Source: WLWS01 sp047638675
GTDB taxonomy: Bacteria; Pseudomonadota; Gammaproteobacteria; Eutrophobiales; Eutrophobiaceae
Length of the DNA stretch: 64,000 nucleotides
Assembly (NCBI GenBank): GCA_047638675.1
Contig: JBLIML010000001.1
Span: 41,288 to 105,287 of the forward strand
Direction: 5' to 3'
Made by a program: the position numbers and the translations under genes. Positions 1 through 8,525 of this stretch are shown here, piece after piece (the first letter of the stretch is position 1; each line of letters starts with the position of its first letter). The notes beneath the pieces are model-generated. The model had not been told where the DNA came from. It worked only from the letters and a program-made list of their open reading frames with translations, and did no database searches.

Positions 1-607
1 ACAGTACGTGTTAGGACTTCTCGCAGGTTGGCTTATGACCTTTCTCGATACCGTAGATGGGAAACTTGCTCGAGTGACAGTTACCTCTAGCAAAATTGGC
101 CACATTCTGGATCACGGACTCGATATTATACATCCCCCATTTTGGTATATCGCCTGGGGTATGGGGCTAGGTATTTTCACGCCACCAACGTCCTGGCTTT
201 CACTTCACAACATTTTTGGGATTATTCTTGTTGGGTATATTGTAGGTCGATTATGTGAAGGCCTGTTTCAATTGTGCCTCGGCAAATTTGGCTTGTACTG
301 CTGGCGACCACTCGACTCTTTTAACAGACTCATTACGGCTCGACGAAACCCCAATCTTATTTTGCTGACGATCTCGCTAGTTTGTGGTCGTCCAGATTTA
401 GGGCTGCTCGCAGTCGTAGCCTGGACGGCACTCTCAACTCTCATTATCCTTATTCGTCTGATTTTTGCATTTGGCGCCAGATTAATTTCCGGCAAGCCAC
501 TTCGTCCATGGCTTGCAGATATTGGTACAATCATCGATCGCAATTCCATAGCGGCTAAAATATTTACACGGCCTCCTCTCACTACTACCATTCAATCAAC
601 GGATTGA
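1..607 (+). CDS. CDP-alcohol phosphatidyltransferase, 5' end outside window
   Basis: The reading frame is already open at the window edge, so this is the C-terminal part of a longer membrane enzyme. The family joins an alcohol to a CDP-activated lipid head or alditol, releasing CMP, at the inner membrane. The diagnostic motif DG-x2-AR-x8-G-x3-D-x3-D is complete: DGKLAR, eight residues, then GHILDHGLD. The four metal-binding aspartates are therefore present. Hydrophobic stretches follow, for example around SWLSLHNIFGIILVGYIV and a segment near residues 120-155. A GTG at base 8 could be mistaken for the start, but the codons before it are sense codons. The next genes are polysaccharide genes, so a substrate in surface-glycan or phospholipid metabolism is likely. 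The exact substrate cannot be inferred. Confidence 0.85.
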   Translation, partial: QYVLGLLAGWLMTFLDTVDGKLARVTVTSSKIGHILDHGLDIIHPPFWYIAWGMGLGIFTPPTSWLSLHNIFGIILVGYIVGRLCEGLFQLCLGKFGLYCWRPLDSFNRLITARRNPNLILLTISLVCGRPDLGLLAVVAWTALSTLIILIRLIFAFGARLISGKPLRPWLADIGTIIDRNSIAAKIFTRPPLTTTIQSTD

Positions 608-666
608 TTCTAGTATCATCAAGGATAAAACTGACGTTCTATTCCTGACAAAGACTCAAGCATATT

Positions 667-1746
667 TCACGACCAAGGCAATGACAGGGCTACTTTCTCT
701 CTGTAAATGAGTTTGCTCAAAGCGTTTATATGACTATCTATTGCAGGTTCAGTACGATACCTATTAGTGAGTTTACACAGTTCATGAGTATTACCGAATT
801 GTTTCAGTGAACTAATAAAGTCTACGGCTAAAGCGTCAGGATCCCGTATCGCCGTAACATCTTATGATGTCACACCCTTCAGTAATTCGCGTGCTGCAAG
901 GAAGGGATCTGTACTTACCACCGAGATATTATGAGCAAGTGCTTCCAATACGACTGCGAGCAAACCTTCATAATCGGAAGACAACACGAAAAGACCTGAC
1001 GAAGCCAAATATTCTTCCACATCTGAAACGAAACCCGGCATGTCAATCAAAAGTGTTATTCCCAGGGTCTTCGTCAAAGCTTCGAGCGCCTGGCGGTCCT
1101 TGCCATCCCCAAGTACCAGGAGTCGACAGTCGATAGAATTTCTGACTAAATCAACGGTCTGCAATAACATACATTATATTATTGCGGATGTACTTGAGAT
1201 TTTCATGTAACAGCTCAGACTCGGGCTCACTAGGTGTCAATGCACCATTACAAAAACAAAAAATACAGCCGCAGCATAGGCGACGTAATAATCGTTTAAG
1301 CATTTTGTCATAGGGTCTAAGGATGGGATTGGTGGTTTTGACGAAAATAGAGGTTTTCCATGGACAATAAAGCCTTGCTAATAACAAGGAAAACAGACTG
1401 ACATTATTGCCTGCTGAAAGTATTACGTCAGAGTTTTCCAGACGCAAATAACGACCCGTTTTTTTAAACCATAGCCTAAATCACGTACGCGACTGCCGTT
1501 TGATTCACAGAAAAAACGAATTTTCACTCCCTCTTTAAGAACTTCCTTTAAGTCATCTTCACCGGAGCCACCACTAGCGCGAACAAAAATTTCCGTTTCT
1601 ACCCCACGATTCGCAAAGCCATTGCCGAGGATTGCAGTCACCCGTTCTACACCACCTCAACCTAATTGATGAACAATAATACTTACACGGTTTGGCACGT
1701 AAGGATGAAGAGTGAATTTATCCACTCTGAAAGAGAAAATATTCAT
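667..1746 (-). pseudogene. Family 4 glycosyltransferase, degraded
   Basis: Pieces of one GT4 (GT-B fold) glycosyltransferase lie in order on the minus strand. The N-terminus starts at an ATG at 1744-1746 and reads to VHQLG, a TGA stop, then GGVERVTAILGN. A frameshift falls at a T7 run (1459-1465); the next frame continues with TGRYLRLENSDVILSAGNN and a segment rich in basic residues. Near 1160 the frame returns to the first one, and roughly 40 residues expected before the second Rossmann domain seem to be missing. The C-terminal domain then shows LLVLGDGKDR and the donor-binding SSDYEGLLAVVLEAL, with the E-x7-E spacing. A TAA interrupts it at about 862, after which the same frame goes on to a stop at 667-669. 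No full product can be made. It probably once added a sugar to the glycan handled by the flippase next door. Confidence 0.85.
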
Positions 1747-1862
1747 ATAACATGAGCATCATGCTTTGCTTGCTATACCTTGCATAAAACCCTGTTAAAA
1801 ACAGTGTTAATTCAACTGGCTTTTATGAACGCTGTTTGACCTGATTTTTTGAACACTCATAT

Positions 1863-3401
1863 TCACGAATACAATTTGAGTCGTCGCCCGAATTTGCCTA
1901 ATGCGATTCTGTCTCGTCTTGGTAGTGCAAAACGTATGCTTAGCCAGATAACCGACAAATAGACTATGAATATCACGGCACCCTGAAAATAAATGTGTGT
2001 TCCAGAAGTTACAATTTCTGCAATAAAAATCGCCAGACATGCAATTGATACTGAACCAAGTATTCTTAATATACTACCATCAAGTGCATGCAGTTTTTCT
2101 CGCCTGGATAATTGTAAAACAGACAATGCTGCTTTCGTAAGTTGGCCGGCTGCAACAGCGAAAGCTACGCCCAAAGTTTCATACTGAGGAAAGGCAACAA
2201 ACAATACGATGGTCGCAACGATAAATCCAATTGCACTATTTATTAAGGGTAACCCACGATGACTGATCACCTGCTGAATAGCCGATGCCGGACCAATACC
2301 TGCTTCTATGCCCTTGGCAGCTGTTAAAATAACAAGAATGGGCCATGCAGCCGCTGCACCGGTAACAAACAGTGCCAGAAGAGAATCGGCGGCAATGATT
2401 ATGGCGACAGCAGTAGGCATTGCTAGTAGTAAGGAGATACGAATTGAAAAAGTGTAAAGCGCCTGCATAGCTTCATGGTCACTGTTCGTATTTGAGGCTG
2501 CGATCGGTGACAAAACATGAGAAAAAACACTGCGTACCAGCTGCGGAATACTTGCCAGTTTACGCGCAATGCTATACAAACCTGCGGCGTTGGCACCAGC
2601 TGCGCCGGGTATACAAAAATTAATAATGACAGCGGGCAAATCAACAAACATCCGCCCCAGTACATTCGAGGGCAATACGGATAAACCAGAAAGAAAAAGA
2701 TCGTGATTTACAGAGCGGGAAAGCTTTGATTTCCAAATTAACTTCAGGTTGCAATAATTATTCAGCACACGCAATGCCAATATTGCAGTAACTAAAAGTG
2801 AGCCTAGATGGGCGATGAACAAGGCAAGGGTATCCACACCAACCAGCCACAAAACGACTGCTAACACTAGACGTAATAACTGTTCCCATAGAAGACGTAG
2901 TCTGATCTCCGGTCCAAAGGCGTGACAGGCGCGCAATGCTGACGTAGCAATTTCTACCGTTGCCCACAAGGGTAGAGCCCAGACAAAAAGGCTGATCGCC
3001 AGCTCAAGCTGTACCAAATCCTTCTCGGCGACATTAAATAAGGGGGCGATTGACGCTGAAGACCAGGACAGAATACCGGCAAGTATTAGACAAGGTGTTA
3101 CACCCAGAACAAACGCGCCTTTAATGATAACAGCGCGAGCCTCAGCTTCATTTACTTTAGGTAACACGCGTTGCAATGCTGCTGTCATTGCCAGATCCGC
3201 GATATTTTCCAATAAATTAATCAAAGACCAGAGAACGGTATATAGACCATAGGTTGCCAGCCCAAACATCCAGGTATAAGCAGGTAGTGTAACGATTTCG
3301 ATGATTGAGCCAAACTTGGCCAGAAACACGGAACCGGCACCGCGAGCAACATCCCGACGGGCATCGAACTCGCTATTATTATGATCCTTACTTTTACTCA
3401 C
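1863..3401 (-). CDS. Oligosaccharide flippase (MATE/Wzx superfamily)
   Basis: A 512-residue polytopic membrane protein with about 12-14 hydrophobic segments and a short charged N-terminus (MSKSKDHNNSEFDARRD). This length and layout fit the polysaccharide-transport branch of the MOP superfamily, which flips undecaprenyl-linked oligosaccharides across the inner membrane. The first conserved block, DVARGAGSVFLAKFG followed by a tyrosine- and leucine-rich helix pair, is typical of these flippases. The gene looks intact, unlike the glycosyltransferase directly downstream, which starts 117 bases after its stop. The two probably belonged to one operon. The transported glycan cannot be told from the sequence. 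Confidence 0.85.
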   Translation of the reverse strand: MSKSKDHNNSEFDARRDVARGAGSVFLAKFGSIIEIVTLPAYTWMFGLATYGLYTVLWSLINLLENIADLAMTAALQRVLPKVNEAEARAVIIKGAFVLGVTPCLILAGILSWSSASIAPLFNVAEKDLVQLELAISLFVWALPLWATVEIATSALRACHAFGPEIRLRLLWEQLLRLVLAVVLWLVGVDTLALFIAHLGSLLVTAILALRVLNNYCNLKLIWKSKLSRSVNHDLFLSGLSVLPSNVLGRMFVDLPAVIINFCIPGAAGANAAGLYSIARKLASIPQLVRSVFSHVLSPIAASNTNSDHEAMQALYTFSIRISLLLAMPTAVAIIIAADSLLALFVTGAAAAWPILVILTAAKGIEAGIGPASAIQQVISHRGLPLINSAIGFIVATIVLFVAFPQYETLGVAFAVAAGQLTKAALSVLQLSRREKLHALDGSILRILGSVSIACLAIFIAEIVTSGTHIYFQGAVIFIVYLSVIWLSIRFALPRRDRIALGKFGRRLKLYS

Positions 3402-3666
3402 AACATTTATCTTCTATCAATATCGAGTCAGCACGAAAAACCCTACCTGCTACGAATGTGCTCTGATGAGATGATGAATTTTTGATGATCATGGCAAGAT
3501 TGATATTGTTCTGCAAAATCGGGCAATAAATGACAAGTATATACTTGAAATGTGAATAATATAAATCAATGGACTGGATCTATGACTCATTCATAGTCAT
3601 ATGCAAGGTCATAAAACCTTTCGGCATTTTTCAGGTTTTTTCTCCGTTAAATCACCACTAAGCTAA

Positions 3667-3905
3667 CTAGAAAGGAATATCCACACTTCCACCAATTGTT
3701 AACGGCGTACCTGGGTGGAGGTGCAACAAACCTACTTGCGAAGGGGCAAGGTAATTGTTATCAAAAATATTAGTTAAATTCAAACCCAAGCCGATCCGTG
3801 GCATGAGCTGATATTTGGCAAACAAATCACCCAGCCAGTAGCCGGAGATGCTTGCTCTCAGTTCATCAGGTTCCAAGCTTACCTTCTGCCTGCTTTTGTA
3901 TCTAA
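3667..3905 (-). pseudogene. TonB-dependent receptor C-terminal remnant
   Basis: About 75 codons encode only the last beta-strands of a TonB-dependent outer-membrane receptor. The segment reads LMPRIGLGLNLTNIFDNNY, the usual penultimate strands with an NIFDxxY turn, and ends in a strand with terminal phenylalanine (SVDIPF), the signal for beta-barrel assembly. A TAG stop lies in frame just upstream of 3905 and no plug or barrel sequence is visible beyond it on this strand. The rest of the gene seems to have been deleted. It is not expected to make a functional protein. Its ligand is unknown. Confidence 0.75.
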
Positions 3906-3906
3906 C

Positions 3907-4324
3907 ACTCTAATTGTGGTGCTTTGGTGACTATGTTTATTGTGCATTTCTTATCGCGATAGACGAAGCTTTACACTACAGACCCTCACAAAGGCCGATA
4001 TCAATTAGTGCCTGGCTGGATTTATTAAATGGGAGTAATTCCACTTTTACTTTTTACATTAGTCCCGATGTAACGAACACCCCATCAAGTGATGAAGTCA
4101 TTTTCGTCCTCCGCTAACAAGCCAGCGATCCGAAGAAATAACTCTTAACTCAGCTTAATTATGTTCATTTGACTCTCTATTGCTTCTACATCCTCTATTG
4201 CCATATTATGGGATGCAGTAGATTTAAGGTTGTCCTATACACTCTCCTATGTATTCCACTTGCTCCCAAATTCCTGTGTACTCATGTAGAATTATATCAA
4301 TATCTACTTTCCATACCTGATTTC
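3907..4324. other. Intergenic stretch between receptor remnant and sulfotransferase
   Basis: No convincing gene is seen here. A plus-strand reading frame of 67 codons (3914-4117) has no recognisable motif. The sulfotransferase frame is open upstream of the chosen ATG to a TTG at 4169 and contains a hydrophobic, cysteine-rich stretch, so a longer N-terminus for that protein cannot be excluded. Confidence 0.5.
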
Positions 4325-5125
4325 ATGAAGTCCACTTTTATTTATCACAGCCTGCGTCGGGATATATCCAATTTTTCTCTGATAAAAAGACGCAACTTTG
4401 ACGGCTTTTTGATCAGTATGCACCAGTCCGGAACCCACTGGCTTAAACACATGCTGGCTACTGCGCTGACACACAAACTTGATCTACCGCCACCTCAATA
4501 CATCCATGCCAATGATGTAATTCCGGGCCCCAAAGGCCCCCCAGTTAACAAAATCCTTCCTCGTATTGTGAGTTCCCATTCCATCCCTCACGCCCTGCTC
4601 GGAAGCCGACTATTTCGCCGCCTTGTAAAACTGCCTCCCTACGTTGTGCTAGTAAGAGACATTCGAGCAACTTTGGTATCGACTTATGAAAAATGGAAAG
4701 AACATTACAATTGCGACTTCCCGGTCTTTTTGCGTGGCGATGTGAGCGGTCATCGTTTTCATAACGATATCTGGTGGTGCCTTCGTTTTTGCAATAGCTG
4801 GGGTGATCTGCAACAACGTTTTCCCGAATCGACGCTCATAGTGAAGTATGAAGAACTGAAATCCAGCCCACTAAGTCAGTTACAGCGTATCGTTGAGTAT
4901 TGGCAGCTTGAATTAGATGAGTCACACTTGCTTTATGCCATTAACGAATCAAGTAAAGAAAAAATGGCTCGAAAAAAAGATCCTGAAGATCCGTTCAATG
5001 TCACCGTCATCCGCAACGACAAGCAATCTTTTCTGGACTGGTATGATAAGGCACAGACTGAATATGTTATTCAAGTCTGCAACGACTTTCTAAAGTACGA
5101 CTTTGGCTACGACTACAAAAATTGA
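4325..5125 (+). CDS. Sulfotransferase (PAPS-dependent)
   Basis: The protein carries both cofactor motifs of the PAPS-dependent sulfotransferase fold. The 5'-phosphosulfate loop is SMHQSGTHWLKHML, equivalent to the family's YPKSGTTWL with lysine replaced by glutamine. The 3'-phosphate site is VVLVRDIRATLVSTYEKW, with Arg and Ser in the expected places. The enzyme would move a sulfuryl group from PAPS to a hydroxyl or amine. I prefer the ATG at 4325, which puts the loop near residue 31 as is usual; an ATG at 4208 and a TTG at 4169 are possible alternatives. No strong ribosome binding site decides between them. The neighbouring flippase and glycosyltransferase remnant suggest a glycan or lipid acceptor, but this is inference. 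Confidence 0.8.
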   Translation: MKSTFIYHSLRRDISNFSLIKRRNFDGFLISMHQSGTHWLKHMLATALTHKLDLPPPQYIHANDVIPGPKGPPVNKILPRIVSSHSIPHALLGSRLFRRLVKLPPYVVLVRDIRATLVSTYEKWKEHYNCDFPVFLRGDVSGHRFHNDIWWCLRFCNSWGDLQQRFPESTLIVKYEELKSSPLSQLQRIVEYWQLELDESHLLYAINESSKEKMARKKDPEDPFNVTVIRNDKQSFLDWYDKAQTEYVIQVCNDFLKYDFGYDYKN

Positions 5126-5165
5126 ACACACAGATATATCGTTTTTTAAATATGAATTGTCAATA

Positions 5166-5564
5166 ATGAAAGATGACAAACAAGCCGTGCTTAACGCAAA
5201 TGACGAGTTCTATAGTACTTTTTCGAACAACGACTTTGTAAGCATGGAGGAACTATGGTCAGTCAATGACAACATAAGCGTTATTCATCCAGGCTGGCCG
5301 CCCTTAACAGGGCATCACTCAGTAATATCCAGTTGGAAGCGGATTATGGATGGAGGCAATTCGCCAAATATCACTTGCATTAACGCCAACGTTAATTTGT
5401 CAGGTGATATCGCGATAGTAATATGTACAGAATTACTAGCTGGTGCGAAACTGGTAGCTACCAATATTTTTGCTCTGGAACAAGGCAGTTGGAAGCTTAT
5501 TCATCATCAGGCAGGCCTGCTGCATCAATCAAATAACAATAAAGAAGGCGATACACTACATTAA
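5166..5564 (+). CDS. SnoaL-like / NTF2-fold protein
   Basis: A 132-residue protein with the cone-shaped NTF2-like fold pattern. An N-terminal helix (QAVLNANDEFYSTFSNNDF) is followed by MEELW and by ISVIHPGWPPLTGHHSVISSW, where the HPGW.PLxG signature is typical of the SnoaL/DUF4440 group. C-terminal strands end in GSWKLIHHQAG. Such proteins are often small enzymes or binding proteins acting on polar or steroid-like ligands; the sequence does not reveal the substrate. The ATG at 5166 is chosen over an upstream TTG at 5103 that would overlap the sulfotransferase. It lies 40 bases after the sulfotransferase stop and may be co-transcribed with it. Confidence 0.8.
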   Translation: MKDDKQAVLNANDEFYSTFSNNDFVSMEELWSVNDNISVIHPGWPPLTGHHSVISSWKRIMDGGNSPNITCINANVNLSGDIAIVICTELLAGAKLVATNIFALEQGSWKLIHHQAGLLHQSNNNKEGDTLH

Positions 5565-5651
5565 TCTAGCTCGACTTATTATCGTATGTTATAAATACCT
5601 TACTGTTTTTTTGTTACATAAATCAGGACAAAGAATCTATAGGCTAGTCAC

Positions 5652-6320
5652 ATGCAACAAAAACAATTAATTCGTTCGCAGGTTGAGATTTTGTACTCTC
5701 AATCAGCCGTCACATTTTTGTTCCCGGTTTTCGTTTCCATTATCCTGGCCTTCGTTTTGTGGAAGATCGCTAATCGCCCTGTTTTATTGGGCTGGGTAAC
5801 CTCAGTTTGTATTTACGCTGTAGCCCGCTTTGTCTTGCTGTGGAAATACACAAACACTGAAATAACACCGGATAATGCTTCCAAATGGCATGATGCTTTT
5901 ATTGCGACAGCCTGTCTGTCTGGCATTATGTGGGGACTCGCTGCAATCATTTTGATCCCCCATGACGGCAAAAATATCGTCGAATTCACACTTTATACCG
6001 GCATCACTTTATTATCTGTTTCGGGTCTGGTTGCCGGCGCTACGATTTCATATGCAGTGAGTTTGAAAGTATTGTTTTTTTATATACTGCCAGCGTTATT
6101 ACCACCTGCTCTTTACTTGATCTCATTGGGGGATATTTATAGCAGTACGTTGGGTGGGTTTATATTGCTTTACTGTTTTTTTATTTCAAGCGCAGGATAC
6201 AGAATGAATGGCCAACTGCTTGGTTATATACAAAAACAGAGTGAGTTGGAAAAACTCAAATGGCACTACCAAAAACTAAAGTTAATGTACGAAAAAATCT
6301 CCACGCGCGATATACCCTGA
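5652..6320 (+). CDS. Orphan membrane sensor module, GGDEF-type N-terminus without catalytic domain
   Basis: A 222-residue protein with a short cytoplasmic start (QQKQLIRSQVEILYSQS), then six or so transmembrane helices, then a short charged helix (QKQSELEKLKWHYQKLKLM) and a stop. The N-terminal QVEILYxQS pattern and the helix spacing resemble the membrane sensor region that in many gammaproteobacterial proteins precedes PAS, GGDEF or EAL domains. Here the protein ends where the coiled-coil linker would lead into the output domain, and no GGDEF sequence follows in any frame. It is either a truncated relict or a stand-alone sensor. No function can be assigned safely. Confidence 0.6.
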   Translation: MQQKQLIRSQVEILYSQSAVTFLFPVFVSIILAFVLWKIANRPVLLGWVTSVCIYAVARFVLLWKYTNTEITPDNASKWHDAFIATACLSGIMWGLAAIILIPHDGKNIVEFTLYTGITLLSVSGLVAGATISYAVSLKVLFFYILPALLPPALYLISLGDIYSSTLGGFILLYCFFISSAGYRMNGQLLGYIQKQSELEKLKWHYQKLKLMYEKISTRDIP

Positions 6321-6381
6321 TGAGGGTAGCATCGCCCTGGCCAGATTGATTAATAAAGCATATGTCCCACTTGTAGATAGG

Positions 6382-6723
6382 TTAGTCACCTATCTTTTTA
6401 TTCAAATGCGGCACCGACTCCATATCACCTTTATTCATGTAACGTTTCTCACTGCCGGTAGCGGTGACATTTTCGTAAACACCATCGTCGCGTTTCACCA
6501 GTTTAGTAAAGCCCATATTTTTTAACTCACTATTAAATGTCGAGCTGGCAATTCCAGGCGGACGCGTAAATATACGTGATATCGAGGCCAGTGGATCTGT
6601 ATCTTCAAGTGGTATCTGGGCAACAAAGCACAGCTCGCCCCATGTAAGCAGTTTCACAGCCATAGGATGGACAACTTCAACTGTACAACCGTTGTCTTCG
6701 CAATGATATTCGTAAACAGGCAT
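6382..6723 (-). CDS. FmdB-like zinc-ribbon protein with incomplete cysteine set
   Basis: The N-terminus MPVYEYHCEDNGC matches the start of FmdB-type putative regulatory proteins, which form a small zinc ribbon from two CxxC-like pairs. Only C8, C13 and C32 are present here, and the second CxxC pair is missing. The spacing in the first knuckle (C-x4-C) is also unusual, so metal binding is doubtful. The rest (113 residues) is charged and ends KGDMESVPHLNKKIGD. It starts 18 bases after the HD phosphohydrolase stop, so the two are probably translated from one message. The role of the family is poorly known. Confidence 0.6.
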   Translation of the reverse strand: MPVYEYHCEDNGCTVEVVHPMAVKLLTWGELCFVAQIPLEDTDPLASISRIFTRPPGIASSTFNSELKNMGFTKLVKRDDGVYENVTATGSEKRYMNKGDMESVPHLNKKIGD

Positions 6724-6741
6724 AACTGACTGGAACTTCCG

Positions 6742-7380
6742 TTAAATTGTAGGTGAGTTGTCTGCCAGGAGGGCCGTCAAATTTTCTCGGGTGTGAGCAT
6801 GAAACACAGAATTTCCATTTTCATCATAGTAATCACTTGTTAGTTTGAGTTCCTCTCGCAGAAAAAGTTCGAGATTCTCCTTTACGCCAAGCTTCCAGTC
6901 TTCCCATGCTACTTTTTCTCCATGCATCATCTCGTGCTCTTCCATTAATCTGATAGCATTCAACTTAAACACTTTATATTCGGCCGTCAGACCCGACAAG
7001 TCGGAGGCTCTTACCGCTTTGTCCTCGTTTGAATAACATTGAGCATCGACATGAGTGGCCAAAATAGCCGCATGAACTTTGCTGATTGTGTCTTCATCGA
7101 CACCATAATCGCGCAAGGCCTGTCCTGAGAGTTCAGCGGAATACGCTTCCTTGGTGTCAAAACCTTTCGCCAGATGATCCTCGTGGTAACCGGCATCATG
7201 AAAAATCAAAGCATAGTAAACAACTTTCTCATCGAGAAGCACACTTTCGTGCTTGCACTTTTCAATGATCCCTTCAGAGAAACGCGTAACCGTAATAGCA
7301 TGACCAAAATTATGGTATGGCATTTTCGGCTCATACAACTCCGAAGCTGTTTTCTCGATCGTTTTGTCGTGCATGACCAT
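6742..7380 (-). CDS. HD-domain phosphohydrolase
   Basis: A 212-residue HD-superfamily protein. The metal ligands are visible: H23 and H27 in YHNFGH, the H61-D62 doublet in FHDAGYH, and a later aspartate in RASDLSG. This pattern is typical of small bacterial HD hydrolases acting on nucleotides or other phosphate esters; the substrate cannot be inferred. A second start three codons in (MHDK) is possible. It lies 149 bases downstream of the tungstate transporter ATPase on the same strand and 18 bases upstream of the FmdB-like gene, so it may be in the same transcription unit. Confidence 0.85.
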   Translation of the reverse strand: MVMHDKTIEKTASELYEPKMPYHNFGHAITVTRFSEGIIEKCKHESVLLDEKVVYYALIFHDAGYHEDHLAKGFDTKEAYSAELSGQALRDYGVDEDTISKVHAAILATHVDAQCYSNEDKAVRASDLSGLTAEYKVFKLNAIRLMEEHEMMHGEKVAWEDWKLGVKENLELFLREELKLTSDYYDENGNSVFHAHTRENLTALLADNSPTI

Positions 7381-7529
7381 ATGATAAATCTATACTATTG
7401 GCTTACTTTCCGTTGCTAAGTTCATAAGAATACTCATTATTATATGCCGTTACCATGTCATTTTAGAAGAGAATACTTTGTCAATTACACAAAATTGATG
7501 ACATTTTTTCTCGTTTTGCAGCCAATTCG

Positions 7530-8525
7530 TCAAAAAACCTGTACTGCAGTCGATTTGAAGCTCAACCAGACAGTTTCGCCGATGTTAATATTAAGTTCAT
7601 TCAGTGCCGATTGCGTAATGCTAACGTGCCAGGACTCCATAGCATCCACAATCACGTGTATTTCGCCATTGGCTTCCTGCATGGACGTAATTCTCCCCTG
7701 AAAATGATTGCGCATGCTGGATTTGAGCACATCTTTGGATAAAACCAGATGGGAGGAATCTATCGCTATTTGTGTGCCGGTCTTGATGGTCGAGGCAAGT
7801 TGAATCTGTAACTTCCCGGTATCAAAAACACCCCTGTTGGCATCGACCCGCCCATTAAAGGTATTCATTTGCAATCGTTGCCTGATCTTTCCTTTTTCAA
7901 GGCTACAAACGTACTCAGCCAGCTTATGTGCCTGTATCTGATCGTGGGTACTGAAAATCACCGTTTGAGAACCCGATTCTCCTAAACCATGTAATAGAAA
8001 TTCGATATCTATTCGGGACTGCCTATCCAGATGACTAAAAGGTTCATCCAATATTAATACTGGCGGGTTCAGCACCAGGGCTCTGGCGATGGCCACTTTC
8101 TGAACTTCACCGCCGGATAACTCATGCGCCCTTTTCGACAATAAATCTTGCAGATTTAGTTTCAGCGCCTGAGCTTCAGCACGTTCACGCCGAGACTGTT
8201 TTCCCATGCCTCTTAGTTTCAGGCCCAATTCAATATTCTGTAACACCGTAAAATTAAACAGATAAGGCTTTTGTTGGACATAAGCAGTATGCCTCCTCAG
8301 GGCCTGGGTATTTCCTTCGATTACCAGCTCATTGGAATAACTTAGCTCTCCCCGAGACGGTAAGGTAATAAAAGCCAGTAAATTGAGGAGAGTACTTTTG
8401 CCGGAACCATTCGAGCCCACCAGCGCATTAATGGCATTTTGTTCGATGGAATACTCATCTATACGCAAGACCACTTCATCGCCATAGGCGTATTCAATGT
8501 TACGGAGGCGGTAGAGCTGGCTCAT
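7530..8525 (-). CDS. tupC: Tungstate/molybdate-type ABC transporter ATP-binding protein
   Basis: A complete ABC ATPase with Walker A GSNGSGKST, signature LSGGE, Walker B VLILDEPFSHLD and a switch histidine in FSTHD. About 110 extra C-terminal residues resemble the small oxyanion-sensing (TOBE/MOP-like) domain of molybdate and tungstate importers. The start overlaps the permease stop by four bases, as is usual for coupled transporter subunits. With the permease it would drive uptake of tungstate (or molybdate) for molybdopterin-type enzymes. The specificity call rests mainly on the permease similarity and could be another oxyanion. Confidence 0.8.
   Translation of the reverse strand: MSQLYRLRNIEYAYGDEVVLRIDEYSIEQNAINALVGSNGSGKSTLLNLLAFITLPSRGELSYSNELVIEGNTQALRRHTAYVQQKPYLFNFTVLQNIELGLKLRGMGKQSRRERAEAQALKLNLQDLLSKRAHELSGGEVQKVAIARALVLNPPVLILDEPFSHLDRQSRIDIEFLLHGLGESGSQTVIFSTHDQIQAHKLAEYVCSLEKGKIRQRLQMNTFNGRVDANRGVFDTGKLQIQLASTIKTGTQIAIDSSHLVLSKDVLKSSMRNHFQGRITSMQEANGEIHVIVDAMESWHVSITQSALNELNINIGETVWLSFKSTAVQVF

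Noticed and set aside
3914..4117. Plus-strand 67-codon frame
   Set aside because: No motif, unusual composition, lies in a decaying region and has no ribosome binding site.
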